DNA of 9,870 nt from Bacteroidota bacterium (GTDB lineage: Bacteria > Bacteroidota > Bacteroidia > Chitinophagales > Chitinophagaceae), in contig JAEWWO010000245.1 of the NCBI GenBank assembly GCA_023396345.1, positions 1-9,870 on the forward strand. The letters run 5' to 3'. Made by a program: the position numbers and the translations under genes. Shown piece after piece: positions 1 to 5,865 of this stretch (position 1 is its first letter; each line of letters begins with the position of its first letter). Under the pieces are notes generated by a model. The model had not been told where the DNA came from, did no database searches, and saw nothing but the letters and a program-made list of their open reading frames with translations.

Positions 1-468
1 GGTTATGGTCCGCATGGCGTAGCTGTTCTGGTTGAAACCGCAACAGACAATCCCACACGCACGGTAGCCAATGTGCGTTCTCATTTTAATAAAGGAAACG
101 GTACATTGGGTACAAACGGAAGTGTAAGTTTTCAGTTCAACAAAATGGGAGTTTTTAAATTAGATCCGGAAGGAATTGATATAGAGGAGCTGGAACTGGA
201 ATTGATTGACGCAGGTTTGGAAGAAATGGGCGAAAGTGTAGATGAAAATGACAAGCCGGTAGTAGTGCTTCGTTGCGCATTTACTGATTTTGGTAATCTG
301 CAAAAAGCACTGGAAGAAAAAAATATTACGCCTTTAAGCTCAGAATTGGAATGGATTCCAACCGTTACCGTACCTGTTGATGATGCTCAGGCTGAAGAGA
401 TTAGCAAGCTCATAGACAGACTGGAACAGGACGATGATGTGAGCAAAGTGTTTCATAATATGCAATAA
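1..468 (+). CDS. yebC: YebC/PmpR-family transcriptional regulator, 5'-truncated by window edge
   Basis: The reading frame is open from base 1, so the gene begins outside the window; 155 codons and a TAA stop are visible. The first residues, GYGPHGVAVLVE, followed by TDNPTRTVANVRSHFNK and LGTNGSVSFQF, match the central YebC core (E. coli has EGYGPGG, SDNRNRTVAEVRHAF and GSVAYLF). The end, LIDRLEQDDDVSKVFHN, matches the usual YebC C-terminus (LIDMLED-DDVQEVYHN). Compared with E. coli YebC of about 246 residues, roughly the first 85-90 residues, including the N-terminal helical domain, are missing. The family is cytoplasmic: some members bind DNA as regulators (PmpR), and others are linked to translation (TACO1, and YebC in relieving ribosome stalling at proline stretches). 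Which role applies here cannot be seen. The GTG at 73 lies inside the conserved core and is not the start. A strong terminator follows at 562-593. Confidence 0.95.
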   Translation, partial: GYGPHGVAVLVETATDNPTRTVANVRSHFNKGNGTLGTNGSVSFQFNKMGVFKLDPEGIDIEELELELIDAGLEEMGESVDENDKPVVVLRCAFTDFGNLQKALEEKNITPLSSELEWIPTVTVPVDDAQAEEISKLIDRLEQDDDVSKVFHNMQ

Positions 469-488
469 AAAAATAATTAAGATAATTT

Positions 489-521
489 TTTGGTTTATAA
501 GTTTATAATGTATTAACTTTA
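489..521 (+). promoter_or_regulatory. Possible Bacteroidota-type promoter upstream of the 562-593 terminator
   Basis: TTTG at 489-492 is followed after 21 nt by TAACTTTA at 514-521, which differs from the Bacteroidota -7 consensus TAnnTTTG only in its last base. A start near 526-530 would give a transcript of only about 65 nt before the terminator at 562-593. In such AT-rich sequence a chance match is quite possible. Confidence 0.3.
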
Positions 522-561
522 CCTAATAATTTTTTTCATGTTGGTTGTTTTTAGGGTTATA

Positions 562-593
562 GTTCTCTCATTTCCATGAGGGAACTTTTTTTT
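562..593 (+). terminator. Rho-independent terminator downstream of yebC
   Basis: GTTCTCTCAT (562-571) pairs with ATGAGGGAAC (576-585) around a TTCC loop. This gives ten pairs with one G-T wobble, and an outer A-T pair (561/586) is also possible. Eight T's follow at 586-593. Strong stem, tight loop and uninterrupted T-run make this a textbook intrinsic terminator. It lies 94 nt after the yebC stop, so it either ends the yebC transcript or ends a short RNA started in the gap. Confidence 0.88.
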
Positions 594-664
594 GCCCCGA
601 AGTTTCCACCTTATTTATAGATTTATTTTTTATTTTACAGCTTTAAAAAATTTCCGATACAATT

Positions 665-3202
665 ATGCACAAAATTTTATTTTCCGTTCTTACTATTTTA
701 TGTGTTCATGTGTCCGGTTTCGGACAGTTCGTTTCCCCTGACACCATCAAACCTATTCCCAAAGACACCCTTTCTCCCGTTATTAAGAAAGATACGGTTG
801 TAGTTAAAAACACAACAGCTGCTAAGGATTCTGCAAAGAAGAAAGATGACATAAAACCTTACAGCGAGATTATCACCAAGGAGGCTGTTACTAAAAAAGG
901 TCTGTTTACCGTTCATGAAGTAGATGATAAATGGTATTTTGAAATTCCGGATTCTATTTTCGGAAGAGACATGTTGGTGGTAACCCGCTATGCAAGAGTA
1001 GCTGGTGGTGCCGGTGTGTATGGCGGAGAAATTGTAAACAATCAGATGGTACAATTTCAAAAAGGACCCAACAAAAATGTTTTTCTTCAGTTAATCGCGA
1101 CGATAGCTGTAGCAGACTCTGCTGATCAGATATTCAAGGCTGTAGAACTTTCCAATGCCAATCCGCTGGTAGCAGCTTTCCCCGTAAAAACTTATGGTAA
1201 AAATTCTACGGTAATAGACGTTACCTCTTATTTCAACGGAGATAATACACCTGTAAGCCTCAGCTCTTCAGCCAAAAGACGTGTAAACTTAACCAGTCTT
1301 ATTTCCGACAGATCGTATATTAAAAGTATGAATGCTTATCCTATAAATGTTGAGGTGCGTACCGTTAAAACTTTCAACTCCAATGCACGTAGTTTTACTT
1401 CGTCTCCCGTGCCTCCTACGGGCAGTTATTTCGATGTGGCATCCAGTGCGGGAGTTGTAACGCTGGAATTGAATAATTCCTTTTTATTATTGCCTAAAAC
1501 GCCTGCCAAGCGTAGATTGTATGACCCGCGTGTAGGTTATTTTGCCAATAGATACAGCAGTTTCAGCGACGATCAGCAGAGAGTGAAAAGAGAAACATTT
1601 ATTGTACGCTGGAAACTGGAACCTAAGCCACAGGATTATGCCAAATGGAAAAACGGTCAGCTCGTAGAACCGCAAAAACCTATCGTTTTTTATATCGATC
1701 CGGCTACACCTCCCAAATGGGTTCCTTATTTGATGAAAGGGGTGAACGACTGGCAAAAAGCTTTTGAAAAAGCAGGATTCAAAAATGCGATTTATGCAAA
1801 AGAATGGCCTAAGAATGATACAACTATGAGTCTGGAAGATGCACGCTATTCTGTTATCAGATATTTTGCATCAGATATAGAAAATGCCTACGGTCCTAAT
1901 GTGCATGATCCAAGAAGCGGCGAAATTCTCGAAAGTCATATAGGTTGGTATCACAACGTAATGAAGCTGTTGCAGAACTGGTATTTTATTCAGGCTTCGC
2001 CCAACGATAAAAGAGCGCAGAAAATGGAGTTTGACGATGAGTTGATGGGCGAGTTGGTAAGATTTGTTTCTTCTCACGAAGTAGGGCATACCTTAGGATT
2101 ACGTCATAACTTTGGTTCAAGCAGCACTGTACCCGTAGAAAAGCTGAGAGATAAAAAATGGGTAGAAGCCAACGGTCATACACCTTCTATCATGGATTAT
2201 GCACGCTTTAATTATGTGGCGCAACCACAGGATAAAATCTCCACTAAAGGAATTTTTCCACGTATAGGCGAGTATGATGAATGGGCTATTAAATGGGGAT
2301 ACGCTTACTCCGGAGCTGCTGATGTACAGGAAGATAAAAAAATTACCAACAAATGGGTAATTGACAACCTGAAAAAAAATCCAAGATTATGGTTTGGTAC
2401 AGAAAGTAACCCTTACGACCCGCGCTCTCAATCCGAATCCATTGGAGATGACAATATGCTGGCAAGTGAATATGGCATTAATAACCTGAAAGTTATTCTG
2501 GATAATGTAAAAGACTGGACAAAAGAAGAAGCAGATTATTATACCAATCTATCTGAAATTACCGAAGGAATTTACGGACAATACAACCGATATATGTTTC
2601 ATGTATTGAAAAACGTTGGCGGTGTAGAAGAAACACCTAAAAGTATAGAGCAGGAAGGAGTGGTTTATCAACCTACAGAAAAACAACAGCAAAAAAGAGC
2701 CGTAGATTTTCTGAACAAACAATTATTTGATACACCGCACTGGTTATTAAACAATGAAATACTCGACATCGTTAACAATCCCGTGAGTAACAACAGAGTA
2801 AGTACCATACAAACCAATGTACTAGGATCGCTTTTGTCAACCGACAGGCTTTATCGTATCTCATTAAACGAAGCAAGATATGCTGATAAAAATCCATATA
2901 ATTTAATTGAGCTTATGGACGATCTGGATGCAGGTTTATGGAAAGAAATCAACAGTAAAAACAATATTGATTTTTACAGAAGAAATCTTCAAAAACAATA
3001 TGTTACAAGCTTAGCTTCAATATTAAGTACAAGTGATAAAAGTATAATGAATACAGATTTGCCTTCATTGGCAAGAGGCAGATTACTTGATTTAAAAAGA
3101 AAGATTGACAGTAATACAAATGGTTTTTCTGATACAATGACAAGGTATCATCTGATAGATATTTCAGACAGAATCAAACAAGCGCTTGAACCTGAAAAAT
3201 AA
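665..3202 (+). CDS. Secreted zinc-dependent metalloprotease (metzincin; DUF5118-DUF5117-DUF4953 architecture)
   Basis: This 845-aa protein has an N-terminal signal peptide: K3, a hydrophobic run at about 4-20, and probable cleavage near GFG/Q at about 20-21. There is no lipobox, so export to the periplasm or beyond is expected. A Lys/Thr/Asp-rich linker (about 24-65) follows. Residues about 65-110, with KGLFTVHEVDDKWYFEIP and FGRDMLVVTR, fit DUF5118; about 110-300 fits DUF5117; and about 390-720 fits the DUF4953 catalytic part. The catalytic signature HEVGHTLGLRH is at 471-481, with zinc ligands H471, H475 and H481 and general base E472. The Met-turn SIMDY is at 508-512. All essential metzincin elements are therefore intact and the enzyme is predicted active, presumably as an endopeptidase. 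The natural substrate is unknown for this family. The ATG at 665 directly precedes the signal peptide and has no Shine-Dalgarno. Terminator-like hairpins lie on both sides, suggesting a single-gene unit. No convincing promoter was found in 594-664. Confidence 0.93.
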   Translation: MHKILFSVLTILCVHVSGFGQFVSPDTIKPIPKDTLSPVIKKDTVVVKNTTAAKDSAKKKDDIKPYSEIITKEAVTKKGLFTVHEVDDKWYFEIPDSIFGRDMLVVTRYARVAGGAGVYGGEIVNNQMVQFQKGPNKNVFLQLIATIAVADSADQIFKAVELSNANPLVAAFPVKTYGKNSTVIDVTSYFNGDNTPVSLSSSAKRRVNLTSLISDRSYIKSMNAYPINVEVRTVKTFNSNARSFTSSPVPPTGSYFDVASSAGVVTLELNNSFLLLPKTPAKRRLYDPRVGYFANRYSSFSDDQQRVKRETFIVRWKLEPKPQDYAKWKNGQLVEPQKPIVFYIDPATPPKWVPYLMKGVNDWQKAFEKAGFKNAIYAKEWPKNDTTMSLEDARYSVIRYFASDIENAYGPNVHDPRSGEILESHIGWYHNVMKLLQNWYFIQASPNDKRAQKMEFDDELMGELVRFVSSHEVGHTLGLRHNFGSSSTVPVEKLRDKKWVEANGHTPSIMDYARFNYVAQPQDKISTKGIFPRIGEYDEWAIKWGYAYSGAADVQEDKKITNKWVIDNLKKNPRLWFGTESNPYDPRSQSESIGDDNMLASEYGINNLKVILDNVKDWTKEEADYYTNLSEITEGIYGQYNRYMFHVLKNVGGVEETPKSIEQEGVVYQPTEKQQQKRAVDFLNKQLFDTPHWLLNNEILDIVNNPVSNNRVSTIQTNVLGSLLSTDRLYRISLNEARYADKNPYNLIELMDDLDAGLWKEINSKNNIDFYRRNLQKQYVTSLASILSTSDKSIMNTDLPSLARGRLLDLKRKIDSNTNGFSDTMTRYHLIDISDRIKQALEPEK

Positions 3203-3222
3203 AAGTATACGATTAATGTTTG

Positions 3223-3256
3223 GATGCTGAAAATATTTTCAGCATCTTTACTTTAT
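3223..3256 (+). terminator. Perfect 24-nt palindrome, probable terminator after the metalloprotease gene
   Basis: GATGCTGAAAAT (3223-3234) is followed immediately by its exact reverse complement at 3235-3246. As RNA this forms a stem of about ten pairs with a four-base loop. The following T-rich stretch, TTTACTTTAT (3247-3256), is interrupted by A and C, so termination may be incomplete. It lies 20 nt after the protease stop and 27 nt before the lgt-like start, so read-through into that gene is possible. A DNA-level operator is an alternative reading. Confidence 0.6.
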
Positions 3257-3273
3257 AAAACTAAAATAAATAT

Positions 3274-4575
3274 ATGTATCCAAATCTGTATTATTTTTTC
3301 AAAGATGTATTTGGAATAGATTTCAGACCATTAATGGTTGTAAATACTTTCGGATTGTTTGTAGCTTTCGCTTTTATAGCAGGCGCATGGTTGCTTATGA
3401 AAGAATTGAAGCGGAAGGAAAAACTCGGTTATTTTACCTATACAGAAAAGAAAATAATAGTAGGTAAACCGGCTTCTACAAGCGAACTGATCGTAAACTT
3501 TCTCATTGGATTTTTGTTCGGATATAAAATACTGGGTGTTTTCCTTAGCAGCGAAGCACTATCTGACCCACAGTCTTATATTTTCTCTTCACAGGGAAAC
3601 TGGCTGGCTGGGATAGCGTTAGGTGCATTCTTTGCCTATTTAAAATGGAAAGATAAAAACAAAACCAAACTTGCCAAACCAGAAGAAAAAAAGATAAGAA
3701 TCTGGCCAAGCGACAGACTTTCGGATATTGTAGTAATAGCCGCTGTTGCCGGGTTTGCCGGAGCTAAAATATTTGATAATTTAGAAAATTGGGACACTTT
3801 TATTCAGGATCCTATTGGCAATTTATTTTCTGCCAGCGGACTTACTTTTTACGGAGGACTAATTACGGCTATTGTTTGTCTTTGGATTTATTTCAGAAAA
3901 AATAAAATGCCTTTTGTAAATGTTGCCGATGCTGCAGCTCCTGCTTTAATGATGGCTTATGGTGTCGGCAGAATGGGATGTCAGGTATCGGGCGATGGCG
4001 ACTGGGGAATTATCAACAGTGCCTATGTAAGTAATCCTGATGGTACTGTAAAACTGGCATCCTCTCAGGAATTTGCTGCTGCGGCAGATACCTACAGAAG
4101 TGTAACAGAGCAGTTCGGTATCATCGGTGAAATGCAGCACACTGCTTTTGCAGCTCCATCCTGGCTGCCTGACTGGATGGTGGCTTATACTTTTCCGCAT
4201 AATGTAAATAAAGAAGGTATACCGTTGGCCAACTGTACATGGAACGATTTCTGTAATTACTTACCCATGCCGGTTTTCCCTACTTCATTGTACGAAATGA
4301 TTATGTGTTGTGTAATTCTTTTCTCTATACTTTGGTTTTTTAGAAAGAAATTTTTTACACCCGGAAAACTGTTTGGTCTTTATTTAATACTTAATGGTAT
4401 AGAAAGATTTCTTATTGAAAAAATAAGAGTAAATACCAAATACGATATTTTCGGTTGGCAACCTTCTCAGGCAGAACTGATTTCTATGGGAATGATAATT
4501 GTTGGAATTATATTGATGATTTTTGCTAAAAAATGGTTTATAAAAGCCACTCCGCAATATATAAGCGGGAAGTGA
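3274..4575 (+). CDS. lgt: Lgt-like prolipoprotein diacylglyceryl transferase, divergent active site
   Basis: This 433-aa polytopic inner-membrane protein has hydrophobic segments near 22-43, 71-92, 107-123, 150-167, 188-207, 218-235, 340-357, 363-380 and 403-421. Lgt transfers diacylglyceryl from phosphatidylglycerol to the lipobox cysteine of prolipoproteins. Family landmarks, in order, are NTFGL (24-28), SGLTFYGGL (188-196), GRMGCQVSGDGDWG (232-245), TSLYEM before the next membrane helix, and NGIERFLIEKIRVN (374-387). By hand alignment to E. coli Lgt, R143 and R239 correspond to R233 and R378, and G154 to G245. However, Y26 becomes F26, H103 becomes Y193, N146 becomes C236 and Y235 becomes N374. 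The protein is also much longer than the E. coli enzyme (about 290 aa), mainly through a loop at about 246-335 that carries C321 and C327. The fold assignment is solid; full Lgt activity is less certain. The ATG start has an A/T-rich leader and no Shine-Dalgarno. Confidence 0.85.
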   Translation: MYPNLYYFFKDVFGIDFRPLMVVNTFGLFVAFAFIAGAWLLMKELKRKEKLGYFTYTEKKIIVGKPASTSELIVNFLIGFLFGYKILGVFLSSEALSDPQSYIFSSQGNWLAGIALGAFFAYLKWKDKNKTKLAKPEEKKIRIWPSDRLSDIVVIAAVAGFAGAKIFDNLENWDTFIQDPIGNLFSASGLTFYGGLITAIVCLWIYFRKNKMPFVNVADAAAPALMMAYGVGRMGCQVSGDGDWGIINSAYVSNPDGTVKLASSQEFAAAADTYRSVTEQFGIIGEMQHTAFAAPSWLPDWMVAYTFPHNVNKEGIPLANCTWNDFCNYLPMPVFPTSLYEMIMCCVILFSILWFFRKKFFTPGKLFGLYLILNGIERFLIEKIRVNTKYDIFGWQPSQAELISMGMIIVGIILMIFAKKWFIKATPQYISGK

Positions 4576-4797
4576 TAGAGATGATAGAGGATAGAGGAGA
4601 GTGGAAAATTAAAAATGGAAAGTGGAAAATGAGGAGTTGGGAGTATGAAGTTGGAAGAAGAGATGATAGATGAGAGAGGAAAGTTGAAAATTGAAAATGT
4701 TTTTGTCTTGTTGAGCGTACCGATAGTATCGGTACGAACCTGTCTCGGCTGAGACGAGAACATCTATGAAAGATGAAAGTGGAAAGAGGAAAATTGA
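4576..4797 (+). repeat. Intergenic purine-rich degenerate repeat tract flanking a hairpin module
   Basis: Directly after the lgt-like stop, the plus strand is almost entirely purine plus scattered T up to about 4699, and again at about 4768-4797. It is built from variants of short words such as GATAGAGGATAGAGG, AGTGGAAAATTAAAAATGG, AGTGGAAAATGAGGAG and AGTTGAAAATTGAAAATG. Read on the minus strand the tract gives low-complexity Phe/Ser/Leu/Pro/Ile peptides (recurring FNFPLSS), typical of translated noncoding repeat. It is interrupted at about 4702-4765 by unrelated, higher-GC sequence containing two inverted repeats. From recollection, similar purine-rich tracts occur in intergenic gaps of many Bacteroidota genomes; their function is not established. 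No protein-coding gene is supported here. Confidence 0.7.
4709..4763. repeat. Two-hairpin module inside the purine-rich intergenic tract
   Basis: CGTACCGATA (4716-4725) and TATCGGTACG (4727-4736) form a perfect 10-bp inverted repeat around one central G. Six bases later GTCTC (4742-4746) pairs with GAGAC (4751-4755) around GGCT, with an alternative TCTCG (4743-4747)/CGAGA (4755-4759) pairing. TGTT near the left edge (4709-4712) and AACA at the right (4759-4762) are reverse complements, hinting at a bounded unit. No T-run follows, so this does not look like an intrinsic terminator. Its base composition contrasts sharply with the flanking tract. Confidence 0.6.
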
Positions 4798-4868
4798 TCT
4801 TATTCTAAGAAAATTTATACGTATCAATTCAGGAAAATAATATTCATGCTGTAATGCAAATTCTTTTA

Positions 4869-4898
4869 TTTGGCATAAAAATAGTTATGGAATATTTG
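4869..4898 (+). promoter_or_regulatory. Probable Bacteroidota-type promoter for the ypfJ-like gene
   Basis: TTTG at 4869-4872 is followed after 18 nt by AATATTTG at 4891-4898, one mismatch (the first T) from TAnnTTTG. Transcription would begin near 4903-4906, leaving a leader of about 45 nt. That leader contains an imperfect AT-rich inverted repeat (4907-4919 against 4927-4941). It is the best promoter match in the 4800-4949 stretch. Confidence 0.45.
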
Positions 4899-4949
4899 AT
4901 ATTTAAAAAATTTTATTAAACGTACATTAAATAAAAATTTTCAATTAAT

Positions 4950-5816
4950 ATGAAATGGTTAAACCCTAATGATTCTACCAGAAATACACAGGACAGACGC
5001 GGAAGCGGAGGAGGTCGTGGACTGGCTTTTGGAGGAATAGGAACAATTATAGTTGTTATCATTGCCTTATTGCTTGGTCAGAATCCTTTGTCTTTCTTAG
5101 GTATGGCAGATGCAGTGGCACCGAGCCAACAGGCAGATGCTCCTGCCAAAACAGAGGAGTTGGCAAAAACACCTGAAGCTTTACATGCCAACAGAACTTT
5201 TAATAGTGCGAATGATGTTTGGAGACAAATTTTTTCTAATGAACTGAACAGACAATATCAGGATCCTACATTTGTTTTATTTGAAGGAGCAACAGGTACT
5301 GCCTGCGGTCAGGGAAGCTCTGCTACCGGACCTTTCTATTGCCCTGCTGATGGAGGAGTGTATATCGATTTAGTTTTCTTTAAAGAACTCGCACGAAGAT
5401 TTAACGCTCCGGGAGATTTGGCGCAATCCTATGTAGTAGCTCACGAGGTAGGGCATCATGTTCAGAATTTGCTGGGCATTACCAAACAAATGGAATCTGC
5501 CCGCAGAAGATTGAGTCAGGAACAATACAACCAATTATCTGTAAAGTTAGAATTGCAGGCAGACTTTTTTGCAGGTTTATGGACACACTATGCAGAAAAG
5601 AACCGTACAATAGGCTTACAACCGGGCGACATTGAAGCTGCTTTGCAAGCCGCTAATGCGATAGGCGATGACAATTTACAAAAACAAATGCAGGGATATG
5701 CAGTTCCTGAATCATTTACTCACGGATCATCTGCGCAACGTGTTTATTGGTTTAAAAAAGGATATCAGTCCGGCGATTTAAATCAGGGCGATACTTTCGG
5801 AGCAGATTTGAATTAG
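4950..5816 (+). CDS. ypfJ: Membrane-anchored neutral zinc metallopeptidase (YpfJ/KPN_02809 family)
   Basis: This 288-aa protein matches the Zn_peptidase (PF04228) family over its full length. The N-terminus MKWLNPNDST...QDRRGSGGG resembles the E. coli YpfJ opening (MRWQGRRES...EDRR). A single hydrophobic segment at about 28-50 anchors it, followed by an Ala/Pro/Gln linker (about 52-80) and the catalytic domain. The zinc motif HEVGH is at 165-169, within VVAHEVGHHVQ. The likely third ligand, E201, is in ELQAD (201-205). Family landmarks ACGQG (118-122), GPFYCPADGGVYID (127-140), SFTHGSS (255-261) and GYQSGD (271-276) are all present. Length is normal. C119 and C131 are kept, but the cysteines usual in ELQADC and QCNTF are F206 and G280 here. 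A catalytic domain on the periplasmic side is inferred; the substrate is unknown in the family. The ATG at 4950 lacks a Shine-Dalgarno. It is transcribed toward the AsmA-like gene, with 47 nt between their stops. Confidence 0.93.
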   Translation: MKWLNPNDSTRNTQDRRGSGGGRGLAFGGIGTIIVVIIALLLGQNPLSFLGMADAVAPSQQADAPAKTEELAKTPEALHANRTFNSANDVWRQIFSNELNRQYQDPTFVLFEGATGTACGQGSSATGPFYCPADGGVYIDLVFFKELARRFNAPGDLAQSYVVAHEVGHHVQNLLGITKQMESARRRLSQEQYNQLSVKLELQADFFAGLWTHYAEKNRTIGLQPGDIEAALQAANAIGDDNLQKQMQGYAVPESFTHGSSAQRVYWFKKGYQSGDLNQGDTFGADLN

Positions 5817-5833
5817 CATATATTACCAAAAAG

Positions 5834-5865
5834 AAAAAGCAGACCTAAAATGGTTCTGCCTTTTT
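5834..5865. terminator. Bidirectional terminator between convergent genes
   Basis: AAAAAGCAGACC (5834-5845) pairs with GGTTCTGCCTTTTT (5852-5865) around TAAAAT, with a bulged T (5854) and a bulged C (5860). The A-run on the left and T-run on the right give a U-tract in either direction, so one hairpin can serve both the ypfJ-like gene (plus) and the AsmA-like gene (minus). It overlaps the first two bases of the minus-strand stop codon at 5864-5866, so for that gene the U-tract comes from the left side, past the stop. Confidence 0.78.

Noticed and set aside
73..468. Treating GTG at 73 as the real start of a short 131-aa protein
   Set aside because: The frame is open to base 1 and the residues before it (GYGPHGVAVLVE...) are conserved YebC core, so the gene is truncated by the window, not short.
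591..625. Possible promoter for the metalloprotease gene: TTTG at 591-594 and TAGATTTA at 618-625
   Set aside because: The 23-nt spacer is long, the -7 box has a mismatch, and the TTTG lies in the T-run of the terminator. Too weak to list as a feature.
698..2183. Minus-strand open frames within the metalloprotease gene
   Set aside because: They are antisense to a well-supported coding sequence with intact catalytic motifs and encode no recognisable domain.
4467..4827. Two minus-strand open frames (4467-4763 and 4609-4827) covering the gap after the lgt-like gene
   Set aside because: Their peptides are low-complexity translations of the purine-rich repeat (FNFPLSS and similar), and one overlaps the lgt-like gene. 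They have no domain, no credible start context and no family resemblance.
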